NCBI GenBank assembly: GCA_036346205.1
Contig: JARFJB010000108.1
Coordinates: 33,501 to 97,500 of the forward strand
Direction of reading: 5' to 3'
Length of the DNA stretch: 64,000 bases
Source of the DNA: Vesta saturnalis
Taxonomy: Eukaryota; Arthropoda; Insecta; Coleoptera; Lampyridae
How positions within the stretch are numbered: position 1 is the stretch's first letter; every line of letters starts with the position of its first letter. Positions 12,289 to 23,456 of this stretch are shown here, one piece after another. The translations under genes were made by a program, and so were the position numbers. The notes beneath the pieces were generated by a model, which worked only from the letters and a program-made list of their open reading frames with translations, was not told the DNA's origin and made no database searches.

Positions 12289-14426
12289 GAGTAAAATCAA
12301 CATCGGAAGACACCATGCTGCGCAAATAAAGTGACGTCAGAGTATAAAGCTCATAAAAAAATATACGTTTAAAAAAATAAAAGTTTAGGTTATGTTACTT
12401 CGCGTTTGTTGTCCAAGAATACAATTTTGGGTGTAAAATTTTTGTAATAATCATAAAGTAAAATCATATTTTATTGTCATAGTTACAAAATCTAGTTTTT
12501 TAAAATACATTTGCCAATAGCAATGTAACATTTTTTTAGTTACGAAGGCTATCAAAGTTACTTTCACATCGTCTTACACTTTATTGTCAATTAATTACTG
12601 AAAAGAAACAGTTTGTCAATTTAATCTTCTGAATCAGACGAAAAAGTTATATCATCAGAGGAATCACCGTTCACTTGAATTATGAGTTTGTCACAAATGT
12701 TATCCATTATGTGTTCCTTATTTATGTAATCCTCTTCAACTTCCTTCACATGACGACGTACTTCCGCCCATTCCTTCTCACCAACACTTCGAAACTTTTC
12801 TCTAGCTAGTTCCGCAACATCATTAAGATTGAAAGTGGTATTTTTCATTGCCACCCAATGTTTTACAATCGCCCAAATCTTCTCAATGGGGTTTAATTCC
12901 GGGTGGTACGGCGGCAGGCGGCATACGGAATGACCAAATTTTGCAAACACCTCATCGATAGAATACTGTGTGTATCTCGGCTTGTTCAATTTTATAAGTT
13001 CATATAACTCAGCTTTTGTAGAGTTATGATCATAAGCAATTCCACGTTCACTTAACCACGTTGTCATTTCATTTTTTTTGGTGGTGGAAATAGGATGCTT
13101 TATAGCTAAAACGTTGTGATAACTGGCATTATCAACTACCATAACAGATTTTGGTGGTAAATTTGGTATGAGCTGCTGTTCAATCCATCGTTTATAATTT
13201 ATAAAATTCATGTCGTCATGATAATCTCCTGATTTTTGGCCAGATTTAAATATTAGCAGAGCATTATTTATAAAGCCCATTTCACCACCTAAAATAATGA
13301 TAAATAGCAGCATATTTACATTATAAAATTAAATAAACATACCAGGATGTACGATTATAATTCCTTTTCCAATAGGAGATTTAAGACCTGCGTTTGTCCC
13401 ATCTGTCCACGAATATGGTGTCGTATTAGACGAATGTATCTATATTTCATCTAAAATTTACATAAGATTATGCAGTAGAATGTATAGTTTATAGTCTTCA
13501 AAACTAACCTGTGTATATAATTGGTCGTCCTGCTTTCCGATAATTAGTGATCGAACGTATATAAGCATAACGCAAAGAACGTATTTCGTGTCGTTCTATT
13601 ATAAATCTTACGATGATCAGATGTTTGTTTCCACCTACATGAAACCCAAGATAAGATATGATTCAAAATTAATCAATAAACTTACCTGAAGCCCATTTTT
13701 AAAAGTAAACTTCTAAATGACGTTTTCTTTCCCGAATATCCAATTGTTTCATCAGCTTTAATGAGGTTATAAATTCCTTCGACAGTAGGCTTCTGCTTTT
13801 CGACGAATGACTTGTTCACCACAGTTATCCACGGAAAATTTAGGAGAAAGTTTAGGTGTTGGGGTTGCATTTGCAAACGTAATCTTCTCTCCAAAATCAA
13901 TGGCTCGACCTTGTTTCAAAATACGAATTACTGTGCTTTTCGATACCCCCGTTGCCTGCACAACTGTGTCCAAAACGTTGTCTATAAGATTGCAAATATT
14001 ACAAAATAAAACGTTGTGATCTAACTGCTTTTTACCTAAATTGGTACTTTTAAAGTATTTGTAATTGTTCCACACAATCTTGCGAGCATCTTCATATAAA
14101 ACATGGCGTTTTCTTGCTTGAGGTGCTTGAGCGTTATGAGATGTACTTACGTCGCACATTATGTAAAGAACTAGATTTGATTACATTAATATAACATGAA
14201 ATTAATAATTAAAATAACTTACATATAAATTCAATACGGCAGCGGATAGTAAAAAAAAAACTGTTTTGTAGAATAAGTAATAAACAAATTTGATACACCG
14301 GAAAAACAAAGAAGTTATAAACAAAAGTTGACAAACGATCAGCTGTCATTTTCCAATCATTACTGCATCTTTATCTAGTTTAAAAATGCGTTTCTGCGCT
14401 GGTGTCTTCCGATGTTGATTTTACTC
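12289..14426 (-). mobile_element. Tc1/mariner-superfamily element with 26-bp TIRs and TA duplication
   Basis: A 2138-bp element bounded by perfect 26-bp inverted repeats. They begin GAGTAAAATCAACATCGG at 12289 and end in the reverse complement at 14426. Each end is flanked by TA (12287-12288 and 14427-14428), the signature duplication of the superfamily. It encodes one minus-strand transposase with several short introns. The identical TIRs suggest a younger insertion than most neighbours, although the gene already carries frameshifts and a stop. Confidence 0.9.
12621..14159 (-). pseudogene. Intron-bearing Tc1-like DDE transposase, recently broken
   Basis: The transposase starts at the ATG at 14159. 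A DNA-binding part contains VVQATGVSKSTVIRILKQG (about 13970-13910). A frameshift near 13810 moves to the frame reading KPTVEGIYNLIKADETIGYSG. Introns with GT-AG ends are visible at 13635-13685, 13451-13508 and 13289-13342 (51, 58 and 54 bp), and probably one near 13990-14035. The catalytic core shows YTDE at the 13509/13450 exon junction, VVDNASYHN (about 12950-13140 exon) and HPELNPIEKIW, the three acidic positions of a DDE enzyme. A TAG lies two codons after the first Asp-Glu, and a one-base shift lies at about 13600. The acidic Ser-Asp tail ends at 12621. Otherwise complete. Confidence 0.82.
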
Positions 14427-14737
14427 TAGTAATGTATTTCAATTATGTAAGTACAATATATTTGTAAAATGCTTTTCAAGATGTTAAGCACACATTGCCC
14501 ATAGAATTTTTGTTCCACATTAAATGTTATCGTCGCACAAATAATAGTTCCGTTTTATTTAGGCACGTAACTTAACATCTACTTTGTGTGATAATGTTAC
14601 CATCTTACAATAACAATAAGATATTATGATTATGAAACGTACTAGCCTTGCGAGGTGTATACATTGCAGATAGTTGTTCCATACAAATTATTTAACCTAT
14701 AAATTGAATTTCAAATTATCAATTGTATGATTGTTTA

Positions 14738-15598
14738 GGTACCTCGTCAAAACAGCCCCGGACAAAACAGCCCCCACAAAACAGGCCACCGACAAAGCAG
14801 CTCCCGTCGAAATAGCCCCCGACAAAACAGCTTTTCATAGGTTCTGTCTTAATGGTGTTTGGGTTACGACACAATCGTAGATTTGACGTGCAAAACGTAA
14901 AGGTTGATATAAAATTTATAGAAAATAGAAAAAATTATGATTTTCAGGTAGCGAATTGTAAATTATTAAATTATTTCTGTTGATCAATTCCGGAAGGAAG
15001 AAGACCGGGTAGAAATAGAGCTGCAACGTTTTCGAGCCGGTATCAGAAATCCGGAAGCTTCCAAAAAAAAGTATGTGTGTCTTAATCGCCGATTGGATGC
15101 TCTGGTGGGAAATTATAACGCTGACGATCATATACCGTATCTCCGTGGAATTGCCAACAATCTGACATTATAAATTGATTTTATATTATATAACCATTAT
15201 TAATTGTTGTGTTAACCTTTGACAAATATACTTCGTAGAATTTTGTTTTTAGATATATATTATAATAAAATTTTATACATTTATTTTTGTTTCTATTTCG
15301 TGTGTAAATAGCAGTTTTGTTGAAAACAGAAATAAAAATTAAAGAAAATAAAAATTAAGCAAAAACTTTCATAGAATAAAAAAAAAAATAAATAAAAAAA
15401 TTGAAACAAAAGTTAAAAAAACAGTTAAAGAAACACAAATATAATCAAAAAGTATAACTTTCAATAATTATCGACAACTCAGGTAGACGTACTGTATAAG
15501 TATAATAATTATAAATTCTACAAATATATATGGTATTTATTTTGACTTGGGCTGTTTTGACGGGGGCTGTTTTGTCGAGGTTGTTTTGTCAGGTCACC
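14738..15598 (+). mobile_element. Mutator-like element (MULE) remnant with 9-bp duplication
   Basis: An 861-bp element flanked by the identical 9-bp sequence GATTGTTTA (14729-14737 and 15599-15607); 9-bp duplications are characteristic of Mutator-like elements. The ends are inverted repeats made of short tandem units. Six variants of a 15-16-bp unit (consensus GACAAAACAGCCCC) occupy 14746-14836, and three inverted units lie at 15549-15590. The interior retains the C-terminus of a MULE-type transposase on the plus strand. Most of the catalytic domain is deleted, so it is a non-autonomous derivative. Phantom elements, insect MULEs, are the likeliest relatives (inference). Confidence 0.8.
14982..15173 (+). 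pseudogene. C-terminus of a MULE transposase
   Basis: An open frame of 63 codons ending in TAA at 15171. It reads DQFRKEEDRVEIELQRFRAG, then a lysine cluster, then LNRRLDALVGNY and finally PYLRGIANNLTL. The order (acidic helix, RAG, basic patch, NxRL..LV..Y, YLRGIA.NL) is what I know from the extreme C-terminus of animal MULE transposases. There is no catalytic DDE segment in the element. The assignment rests on this tail plus the 9-bp target duplication around the element; either alone would be weaker. Confidence 0.55.
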
Positions 15599-15607
15599 GA
15601 TTGTTTA

Positions 15608-16650
15608 TCAATAACTTACAACACAACCATTTTTTTGTTTTTATCATTGCGCTGCAATTATTACATGTTTACGTTTTGTTGAAAATTGCATTGTTTGTTA
15701 TAGGGCAGAAGTGCATTATAACCTACATAACCTGCAGGATGCAAAAATAACGTACCAATCACCTATTAGATTTCAAGGATATTGTTTTTCAACCGTTATC
15801 ATTACGATAATCAACGTACAAGTAATTGTATTTTAGAATTCTGCAGCTTTAAATGCTGCCATCTCGGGGTACATTTTCTAATCAGGATTTATTATAATCA
15901 TTATTTTTTGACGTTTCTAAGAACCAATAGAAACTTTCAATTTCAGTCATGTGTGTACATTTAAGCCAATCCAAACATTATTATACTGGGAATAATCTAC
16001 TTTATTAGAGCGAGAATAATTTCAAGTATTTTGTTTTTATTGAATGACAACGTATTTTCGATTTGACTTCGGTCATCAATTTGAAAGTTCAGAAACCTGA
16101 ATTTGTTAAAACAAAAATACAATATTGAAAAAGTGTTTCTTATTGTAACGTCAAAAATAATCCAACGAATACCACACGAGAGTTCGATAAATTATAAAAT
16201 AATTCTCCATATTTCCTCAACCCTGTTGCCATTCGGCAATAGCCACTCGAGCCCTATGGGCTCTCGTGTCTATTACCTGGCAACAGGTTTTCGAAAATAT
16301 GTCAAATTATTGACAATTTATTCTCACTCTCTTGCGATATTATTACCGAAAATAATTTTTACTCATGTTTTTCATATTACACCATATGATTGTATATGAC
16401 GACGTAGCTCTAAACTTTCCTGGCGAGGATAACATATTATTGTTTTAATGGGCAACCACTGAAGTTTGTAATTTCAGTAAATGGGAAGCCAAAGTAGTTT
16501 AATGCCACTTACACTGATATACCAGGAGGTGGACAAATTCGTTACTTTTTGTCTGTATCACTTACAAATATTTTACTAATCGCTAGTGATAGTAATTATT
16601 TTGATAAAATCAGTGAACATGAAAATTCATTCTTTTCTTAGCATTGTTAA
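15608..16650. other. AT-rich DNA with one hairpin, otherwise nothing recognised
   Basis: No assignable gene. Only the imperfect palindrome at 16222-16287 stands out. Confidence 0.45.
16222..16287. repeat. Imperfect palindrome (hairpin)
   Basis: Arms of about 30 bases with a TAT centre: CCTGTTGCCA... and ...TGGCAACAGG at the outside, CTCGAGCCC-TAT-GGGCTCTCG at the centre. It is GC-rich compared with the surroundings and lies outside any delimited element. It could be a small foldback element or a leftover TIR junction. Confidence 0.7.
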
Positions 16651-19075
16651 CCCTCTATCTTATAATAAAATTAAAAAAAGTCATCCCTTAATATAGTTTA
16701 GGGTACGTTACTTGGAAGCAACACTGGTCGTCACTGGGTGTGAAACTGCATAAGGCAGTTGGATGTTGGTGTGAAGCATAAATATTGCTTACACTTAGAG
16801 CAAACCACTTTAGGAATTCCATGGCATCCTGGATTCTCACATCTTCCCCTCTTCTCACTAAAAGTAGGCCAATGTGCAGTTTTGTCTTTTCTAGTGTCTT
16901 CTGTGGGCATTTCAGATATCTTGCCTTTGCGTTTCTTATTTTCAATCTCCTGCTGAATACTTGGGGAGCCAGTAGGACGTCCTCTTTTTCGGTGATCAAT
17001 TACATCCTTTCCTATCGTGCACAATGTGTGAGCTAAATCAGTTTTAAATTAGAACAGACTCATTTGATGCTTGCTAATAATATTACTCCGTTTGCAGTCA
17101 CGTCAATAAAGGAGCCATGCGTTTACAACGCATAAGTCCATAAGATGGAAGTAGATTTAATGGTACCATTTATTGCTTCTAATAGTTGTTCGGTATAAAG
17201 CAATTAAGGAATCTATTAGATCAACCCCTCCCATAAACTGATTGTATTGAGCAACCCCATTTGGACATGAAACTTCAATTTTGGAATTCGATTTCTTATC
17301 CCACCTCTTTACTGTAGTGACCGGATTAGTTCCGACGAATGTGCTTAGTAAGTGAACGGGATTATTGTCATACCACTTTATTGCAATGATGTCAACATCT
17401 TTTTTTTTACTTTTCGTTGTTCCATAGTACCGACATTTCTTTATCTACAGAAAAGGTACACCCTTCCAAACGATCCAGTATCACTGTTCTTGCAGTTTTG
17501 AACTATTGAACCAGTTATTATAGTAAATTTTGAAGTATTGGTTTCTAGGAACAATGTTTGTAAGCCGCATAACAACATTTCCACTGATACCTACATCAGT
17601 AAAGGTTGGATCGAGGGGTACTGAACCGGAATATAGTTCCCAATTGTAAATTATACCATCTGATCCACATAAAATGAATGCTTTATAGCCCCACTTTTTC
17701 GGCTTCTTTTTCAAATATTGTTTCAAGGAATGCCTTCCCTTGAATGGAAATATTTGCTCATCCACACAATTTTTTTCAGTCATAGGGATTTTGTTGACTT
17801 TTTCAATTAGTTTATTTATCAAAGGACGAACTTTGAAATGCTTGTCAGTGGTGTTTGCAGAATTATGATTGTCATTAAAATGAAGCTTTGATTTTATCTG
17901 CTCCCATCGATTTCTGGACATCGTGTTTACCTTGGTTTCTGCTTGCCAGAACATTCTGGTTCTTGGGAGACCGTATATTGATATGATAAAAGTGATACCC
18001 ATAAACTCTAGTACATTTTTAGTCAAAAAGAGTGGTTTGTTGGGATCGATTTGGCAAGCAAACAAGTTGCTCTGTTCAACAATATGTTCTAATAAATCGT
18101 TGTCTACGAGTTTTCGAAAATATCTCAATGGACTGTCTGGTTTGTGTTGGTCCAGTAGGTCGTCGTTAGGTAACTGTTCTTTCCATGCTTCAATAGGTCG
18201 TATAATTTTGGTCCCTACCAGTTTCCAATCTAATTTCGATTTTTTCTTTATTTTTTTATCCTTTTTTATGGGATCATTTTTCCTATTTTTATTTTTTGAA
18301 ATAACTCTCATACTTTTTATTTTATTACTTGACTGTTTATATTTTGGCCGTTGTCATTACCTTCTTCTCCACTGCTTACGTCCTCATCATCAAATTCATA
18401 GTCACTCCCTTCTTCACCACTAGCACATTCCTTATCTGTACCATCCAATTCATTATTTCGTGAGCAACTTGGTTTTTGTTCATCGAGAAATGAAATTTGA
18501 ACTGAAAATTCGGTTACTAAATCATCTTCTTCGCCGCTGTCACTCATCAATGATTCATCAGACAATTCTCCATAATCTACTGTTTTACTGAAAATTTCGG
18601 AACCACTTTTTTTTCTATTTAGGCCGTAAAATTTACGAACATCCATATTCAAAATTGAAAGGGTCAATCGATAATAAAGTCTTTATAGCCCAGTGTATCA
18701 TTAAAGTAACATGCCTGAATTTAGTGGTAACCTTTGAAAATTTAAAATTGTATCAAAAATTCTTCGTTATTATAACAGTAATTGCTTCATATAACAGTAA
18801 ATAAATTTTTGTTTACGCTATTTTAATCACAAAAGGCAAAAATGCGGTTGTAAAAATATACTATTCACACCGCATGTCAACAGTGAGTCGTCATTCAAAG
18901 TTTTGGCGCGTAATTCCTTATACGATGTACAGATGTCACCACTGTACATGAAATACGTTAAGATATTGTTGCTTCAAAGATACATTGGGCTACGGAGGCA
19001 TTAAATTTAAAATTTGTATAAGAAACTTCAAATTATACGGTACGTGTCTTGAAAGTAACGCGAGGCCATAGAGGG
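16651..19075 (-). mobile_element. piggyBac element with TTAA duplication
   Basis: A 2425-bp piggyBac-superfamily transposon. Its ends are CCCTCTAT (16651) and ATAGAGGG (to 19075), each flanked by TTAA (16647-16650 and 19076-19079), the invariable target of this superfamily. The inner sequences diverge after 8 bp, so the TIRs are short. One transposase gene on the minus strand fills most of it. The region 18668-19075 is the 5' leader and subterminal sequence with no ORF. Confidence 0.9.
16690..18667 (-). pseudogene. piggyBac transposase with Asp-to-Asn change and frameshifts
   Basis: An acidic N-terminus (18667-18317, many Glu/Asp/Ser) ends at a stop. It is followed by the catalytic region 18311-17481. 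The first catalytic Asp lies in CVDEQIFPFKGRHSLKQYL (codon 17763-17765). At the second catalytic position, normally Asp in a FDNWF-type motif, this copy reads YYNNWFNSS (17517-17519), so Asp is replaced by Asn. Two frameshifts follow (about 17485 and 17405). The third block FMGGVDLIDS is intact near 17230, and VKRWDKK precedes it. The Cys-rich C-terminal domain (CENPGCHG, CSKCKQYLC, C...H) lies at about 16860-16735. Domain order and length fit the family. It cannot be active. Confidence 0.87.
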
Positions 19076-19079
19076 TTAA

Positions 19080-22000
19080 CTTCCTTGCTTCGAGAAGGGA
19101 CTTAAATCAAGAACTACATGAAAGATATTATACTTAAAACACTATAAAATTAATACATTAAAGTCTGAAACTTCCTAATATTCAATTAGATAAAAACTTC
19201 CTATATAATACATAGTTTTATGTAATGCAAGAAAAAAGGTAAGGAAAACATGTGTTATCCAAAGGACATTAACTAAACGGTAGCAATATCAAGCCCTAAT
19301 CCAATACCACTCCGAACGTCCATAAATAAAAGAGCAGGTGTAAATTGGCAGTTCCTTTGAGTTATAACATTATATTTGTATTTTTTGTTTCTTCTGAATT
19401 TAGGCGGAAGTCCAATAGTTCACAATTATTTATCAATTTTAGTAGTTTATTATGGTATTTTAACTTCTATTGTAAAAAAAAATTATTAAAGCAATAGAGT
19501 TCATAAAATGTTTATTTTAAAATCTCTTAAAGTTAATGTCTTTAAGTGAAAGTGAAAGATTTGCTCTTAATGCCTAGAAACTTACACTGCTGCACTTATT
19601 TAAGAAAACAAATAAAGAGAGAAAAATATTTTTCTTGAGGGTTCTTGTAATTTTCTATATTTGAGTAGCTCGCTAATAATCTTACGTTTCCTAATAATAA
19701 AAGTTTCATTAGTTATTCCAGAAGCTTAATTGGTTTTGATAAAATGATAAACGTACGTTCTATTAGCCCATGAAATGAATGTGCGTATTTAAGTAATACA
19801 TATTCACAGAGGATTAAGAAAAAAGCATGATGAGTAACAACTTAACAAACAAGAAGTTCAGATAAGAATATTTACATATTTGTGAAAGCTTATGAAATGG
19901 TCAGTTCATACATTATACGTATTTTCCTTCATTTGTTTCCGACATAGACATATTTTATGAAAAAATTGTGAATTTGCTACGAAATGATTTTCAATCCATC
20001 ACTAACAGGAATGGTCTTGTGACAGCTGGAAAAAGTGGAATCTAGCGACATTGTCACCGGGGAAATAATAAGAAAAGAAAAATGGGAGACGGAATTGTCG
20101 TGATTGATTCAGGATACTGAAAAACGGGGTAGTTTGTTTGAAGGCACTTCTTTTTTACTTTTATATTACAATTCAAGTTGTTTGTCATACGAAACTCATC
20201 AATACCTTAACTTACTCGTTCACATTAAAATGGATAAAACTAAAGCTAAATGTTAATAATATGGTCTTAGTTTTTTAACAGTATGGTTATTTGAATATGA
20301 TAATTTTATTTCCTGAAAAATCTGTATGTATGAGGTGCACAGATTTGCAGCAATTGCTGGTAACGTGTACGAAGGAATGCAGACGCATAACACTAATATA
20401 GGTATCACGGGTTAGATTTGAAAGAATTGTTTCTGAAGCGTATCATTTGTCTGTATCTCTCTTATTTGACGAGCATAAGGAATGGCCAGTTAGGAAAAGC
20501 TTAATTTTGTATAATGAGCTCGATACTAGCGGGGCGACCAAAGCGGTATCTCGCAATATAGCGCGAGTTGCTCTAAATAAAATTTCCTAACGTATTTTAT
20601 ACTTGATTTGTATCTAAGTTTAATATGTAATAGTAGATGTAATAGTAATTATGTAACAAGCACAAAAAGTGTGTGTTTATTGCACGCGACGTGCATTTGT
20701 CCAACATGGCCTTTAGTTTGCGGTTAATAGTTATTAGACAAGTGCAAAAAGTGAGTGCTTATTGCACGTGAACTACATTTTTCCAATAAGGCCTTTAAGC
20801 CAAGTTGACAACGAGTCGAGTACAATGAATACTTTTTACTTAAGTTGCATACAATATGCTTATACGTTCATACAAAAAAAATAAACGATTTTATTAGGTG
20901 GTCATATGTCGATTAAAAATAGAACAAAATAAAATAAATAAAAAATATGTCTCAATAATATAGTACCTTTAATTTAAATTTAAATTTAAAGATTCTTCAT
21001 TTACAGCCCACTGATTTCTGGTGGGCCTTAAAAAAATCTTCATCGTTATTTCCATGCATATTTTCAATAATATTTCTCATTTTATGCTATAAAACTATTT
21101 TTACGCTCTCACATTTTTTTTTATTTATTTAACTTGACAAACCAAAATAATTCTTAATGAATAGCTAAGAAACCTGTTATGTGTGTTCGATTTCCGGTAA
21201 AAAAACTGAAATATAGCAATGGAGTGCCCACGAAACAACCACGATCGTAAAAATACATAACTTTTTTGTAAAATTTTTAAAGGAAATAAAAAATTTGTGT
21301 GGTTGAAATTTAAATGTAACGGTTTATTAAGTATACAGTGACCTAATTAGGTTTCACCTAATTAAACCCCTTCAAAAAAGAAAATTAAAAACGTAATAGC
21401 CTAAAATATTTATCATTTGTTCAAATAAAGTTTAGTTCTTTTGTCAATCCATCTTACTGACGTTACTGCATTTGCAGTTGCACCTTTTAAATCAGCTTAG
21501 TAGGTGCGCATACGTAGCGTGCAGTAAAACTTCTATCGCACTAGTATACTAAAAAATATTTTTATATTAAAAAATGTTAATCCTTTGAATAAACGTAAAT
21601 AAATAGAATTTTATACACTAGAACAAGTTGTAAACTTTCGCTATTATCACACATAATTAAAACACTTTTCATATTTCATAAATTTGTTTTAACATCTGGA
21701 GTAATTCTTAAAGATATTACCGTTTACTGAGAATTATAACTGTGAAACGTTTAAATTGATATAAAAGATAATTAAAGGAAACACGATTTAATTAGCGTAA
21801 ATGTTAAGTATTTCAATTATTTGGTATTTTTTGTTTGCATTAAATAAGATAAATCTCTGACGAGTACCAAAGTAAATTCAACTTATATGGAAATTAAACG
21901 TTGAACTTTCTATATAACAGTGTTCAATTTTTTCGTAATTGGTGACGTATCGAACATTTCGTCACAGTTAGGAAGTTGTTTGAATTTGTATTTGTAATTG

Positions 22001-22125
22001 TGGACCGAGATCTAGACACAAACGGAAACGACATATTATTACCATTACCAGTCACATAAACTTTGCCCTACTAAAGTACTTCCGCCGTGAGTAAGGGGTT
22101 TAATCTCCTATTTCCACGAGACGTA
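19080..22125. other. AT-rich DNA, mostly unannotatable
   Basis: Three kilobases without a recognisable gene, repeat family or splice-consistent exon, apart from one 82-bp tandem duplication (20656-20800). Confidence 0.5.
20656..20800 (+). repeat. Tandem duplication, 82-bp period
   Basis: Two diverged direct copies start ACAAGCACAAAAAGTG (20656) and ACAAGTGCAAAAAGTG (20738). Both continue through TTATTGCACG and a conserved CCTTTA segment. The period is 82 bp. No coding content. Confidence 0.7.
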
Positions 22126-22393
22126 GGCCACGGACAAGCTTGCGACCTGATCGCGACGACATAAACGTTGCGATCCGGCCGCAATGATGTGTTGCATTGA
22201 TTACGTAGGTGGCCAGGCTTGCGACCAGCCACAGCGACTGATTTTGAAAACGCTTTTAAAATCGTTTTTGAGACGTTGCGACAAAAACGCTCCCTACAGG
22301 TTCTAATGCAGATGGTTATATTAGCGCTCCGAACGCGGCGTTCGATATTGGAACAAACATTTCTTCAGTCTGTAGACAATAAAAATTAAAAAA

Positions 22394-22565
22394 ATGTTTG
22401 ACACAGAAGTATTTATAAATGAAATTCAAACACAACCAGAGCTTTGGAATACAACGTTAAATGGTTATTCTAAAAGGAACATCAATGAAAAACTGTGGAT
22501 CGAAGTAAGCAGTACTATAGCGCAAAACTGGGATGAACTCCATAATGTTGATAAAAACAAAGAAG
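22394..22565 (+). CDS. MADF (Myb/SANT-like) first exon
   Basis: The ATG at 22394 opens an exon encoding MFDTEVFINEIQTQPELWN, then YSKRNINEKLWIEVSSTIA and WDELHNVDKNKEG. It ends at a clean splice donor (GAAG|GTAAGC, GT at 22566-22567). The pattern (acidic start, F-I-x-x-[IV]-x-x-x-P-x-L-W, Y-x-x-[RK], K-x-x-W-x-x-[IV]) is the N-terminal half of a MADF DNA-binding domain. In Harbinger elements such a Myb/SANT-like protein accompanies the transposase and recruits it to the ends. No second exon is identified before the fragment of the transposase. It could alternatively be a fragment of an unrelated MADF gene. Confidence 0.5.
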
Positions 22566-22919
22566 GTAAGCAAATATTTGCTTGTACATTTCACTTTCAA
22601 ACCATTTTCTGTTGAAGTTATAACAGTTAACTTAAATCTAAAGAAATTCAAACTACACCCTATATAATTAATATTAAAAAGGTGTTTTAAAAATGTTTTT
22701 ACAGATTTGAAAACTTTCGTTAAATAAAGACATAATTACAGGACGTTTTCGACAATTCAGCTTCTCATTTTTTTCAAAATATCTAAAAAACCAAAATTTC
22801 TAGAACCTGGCCGCAAAATTGTTTGAAAATGTTGTCATTTGCTCGTTCTCCCATCTATTACAGTTATCAACATACCTATGCATGTAAACTCAATTTAGGC
22901 CACACTGTTACAATTAATA

Positions 22920-23290
22920 ACACGTTATACTGCCAAGGTACGCTACCTGCACGAGTAATAAGAACTCAGCGAAAGAGCTGCTGACCTGTTTTCCGCTATT
23001 ACTTGCACCACCTGTGCCTAGAACTGGTAAATCTACAATCTGGCAAGTTAGTATATCTTCAAATTTGAAACCATACTTTAACCTAACAAAACTGTGTAAA
23101 ATACAGGCAGCTAAAGCTATGACAGTTACAAAATTGGGATCGAGGTGTATGGCAGAATGAAATATTCTATAAATTATTTAACATAGATTGTCTAAAAGTG
23201 TTAGAATCTACTGAGTGTATTCTCCAACATCAACAGCAGTGGAACAGTAATTTTCGTCAGCTACACCAAGTAAAACAATAAAAGAATAAA
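22920..23290 (-). pseudogene. PIF/Harbinger (HARBI1-like) transposase fragment
   Basis: The minus-strand translation starts near 23287 with SFIVLLGVADENYCSTAVDVG, matching the block of DDE_Tnp_4 (HARBI1-type) transposases that carries a catalytic Asp (normally a D-x-x-Y context before a DVG turn). After a stop it continues with NFVTVIALAACILHSFVRLK (about 23125) and ends with VLGTGGASNSGKQVSSSFAEF. These resemble the C-terminal ALHNF helix and the terminal basic segment. The intervening core is deleted, so this is an internally deleted pseudogene. Resemblance is by motif memory, so confidence is moderate. Confidence 0.5.
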
Positions 23291-23456
23291 GTTTATAATT
23301 ATAATACTGTGTGCGTGTGCTTGTGCGGGCAGTTATACCTACTGGTTATTCCGGTAGACGGAAAACCTTACGCGGGTATTTATTAAAACTAAGAATTCAA
23401 TACTAAAAGTGTCATGATATACGAAAGCATTTAATGTAAGAAAGTGATAGTGTTAG

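Larger units (their letters stand above)
22126..23290. mobile_element. PIF/Harbinger remnant
   Basis: Contains a plus-strand MADF exon and a minus-strand PIF/Harbinger transposase fragment in convergent orientation, which is the two-gene layout of Harbinger elements. The left part (22126-22380) carries repeated GGCCA...CTTGCGACC and GCGAC motifs, like the GC-rich termini of insect Harbingers. No matching right TIR is visible, so the right end appears truncated near 23290. Boundaries are approximate. Confidence 0.5.

Noticed and set aside
11216..16435. Inverted 12-base word GCCAGGAAAGTT as TIRs of a 5-kb element
   Set aside because: Too short, flanks do not match, and no target duplication is visible.
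17923..18423. Plus-strand 166-codon ORF
   Set aside because: Antisense shadow of the piggyBac transposase, whose minus-strand frame has clear catalytic motifs.
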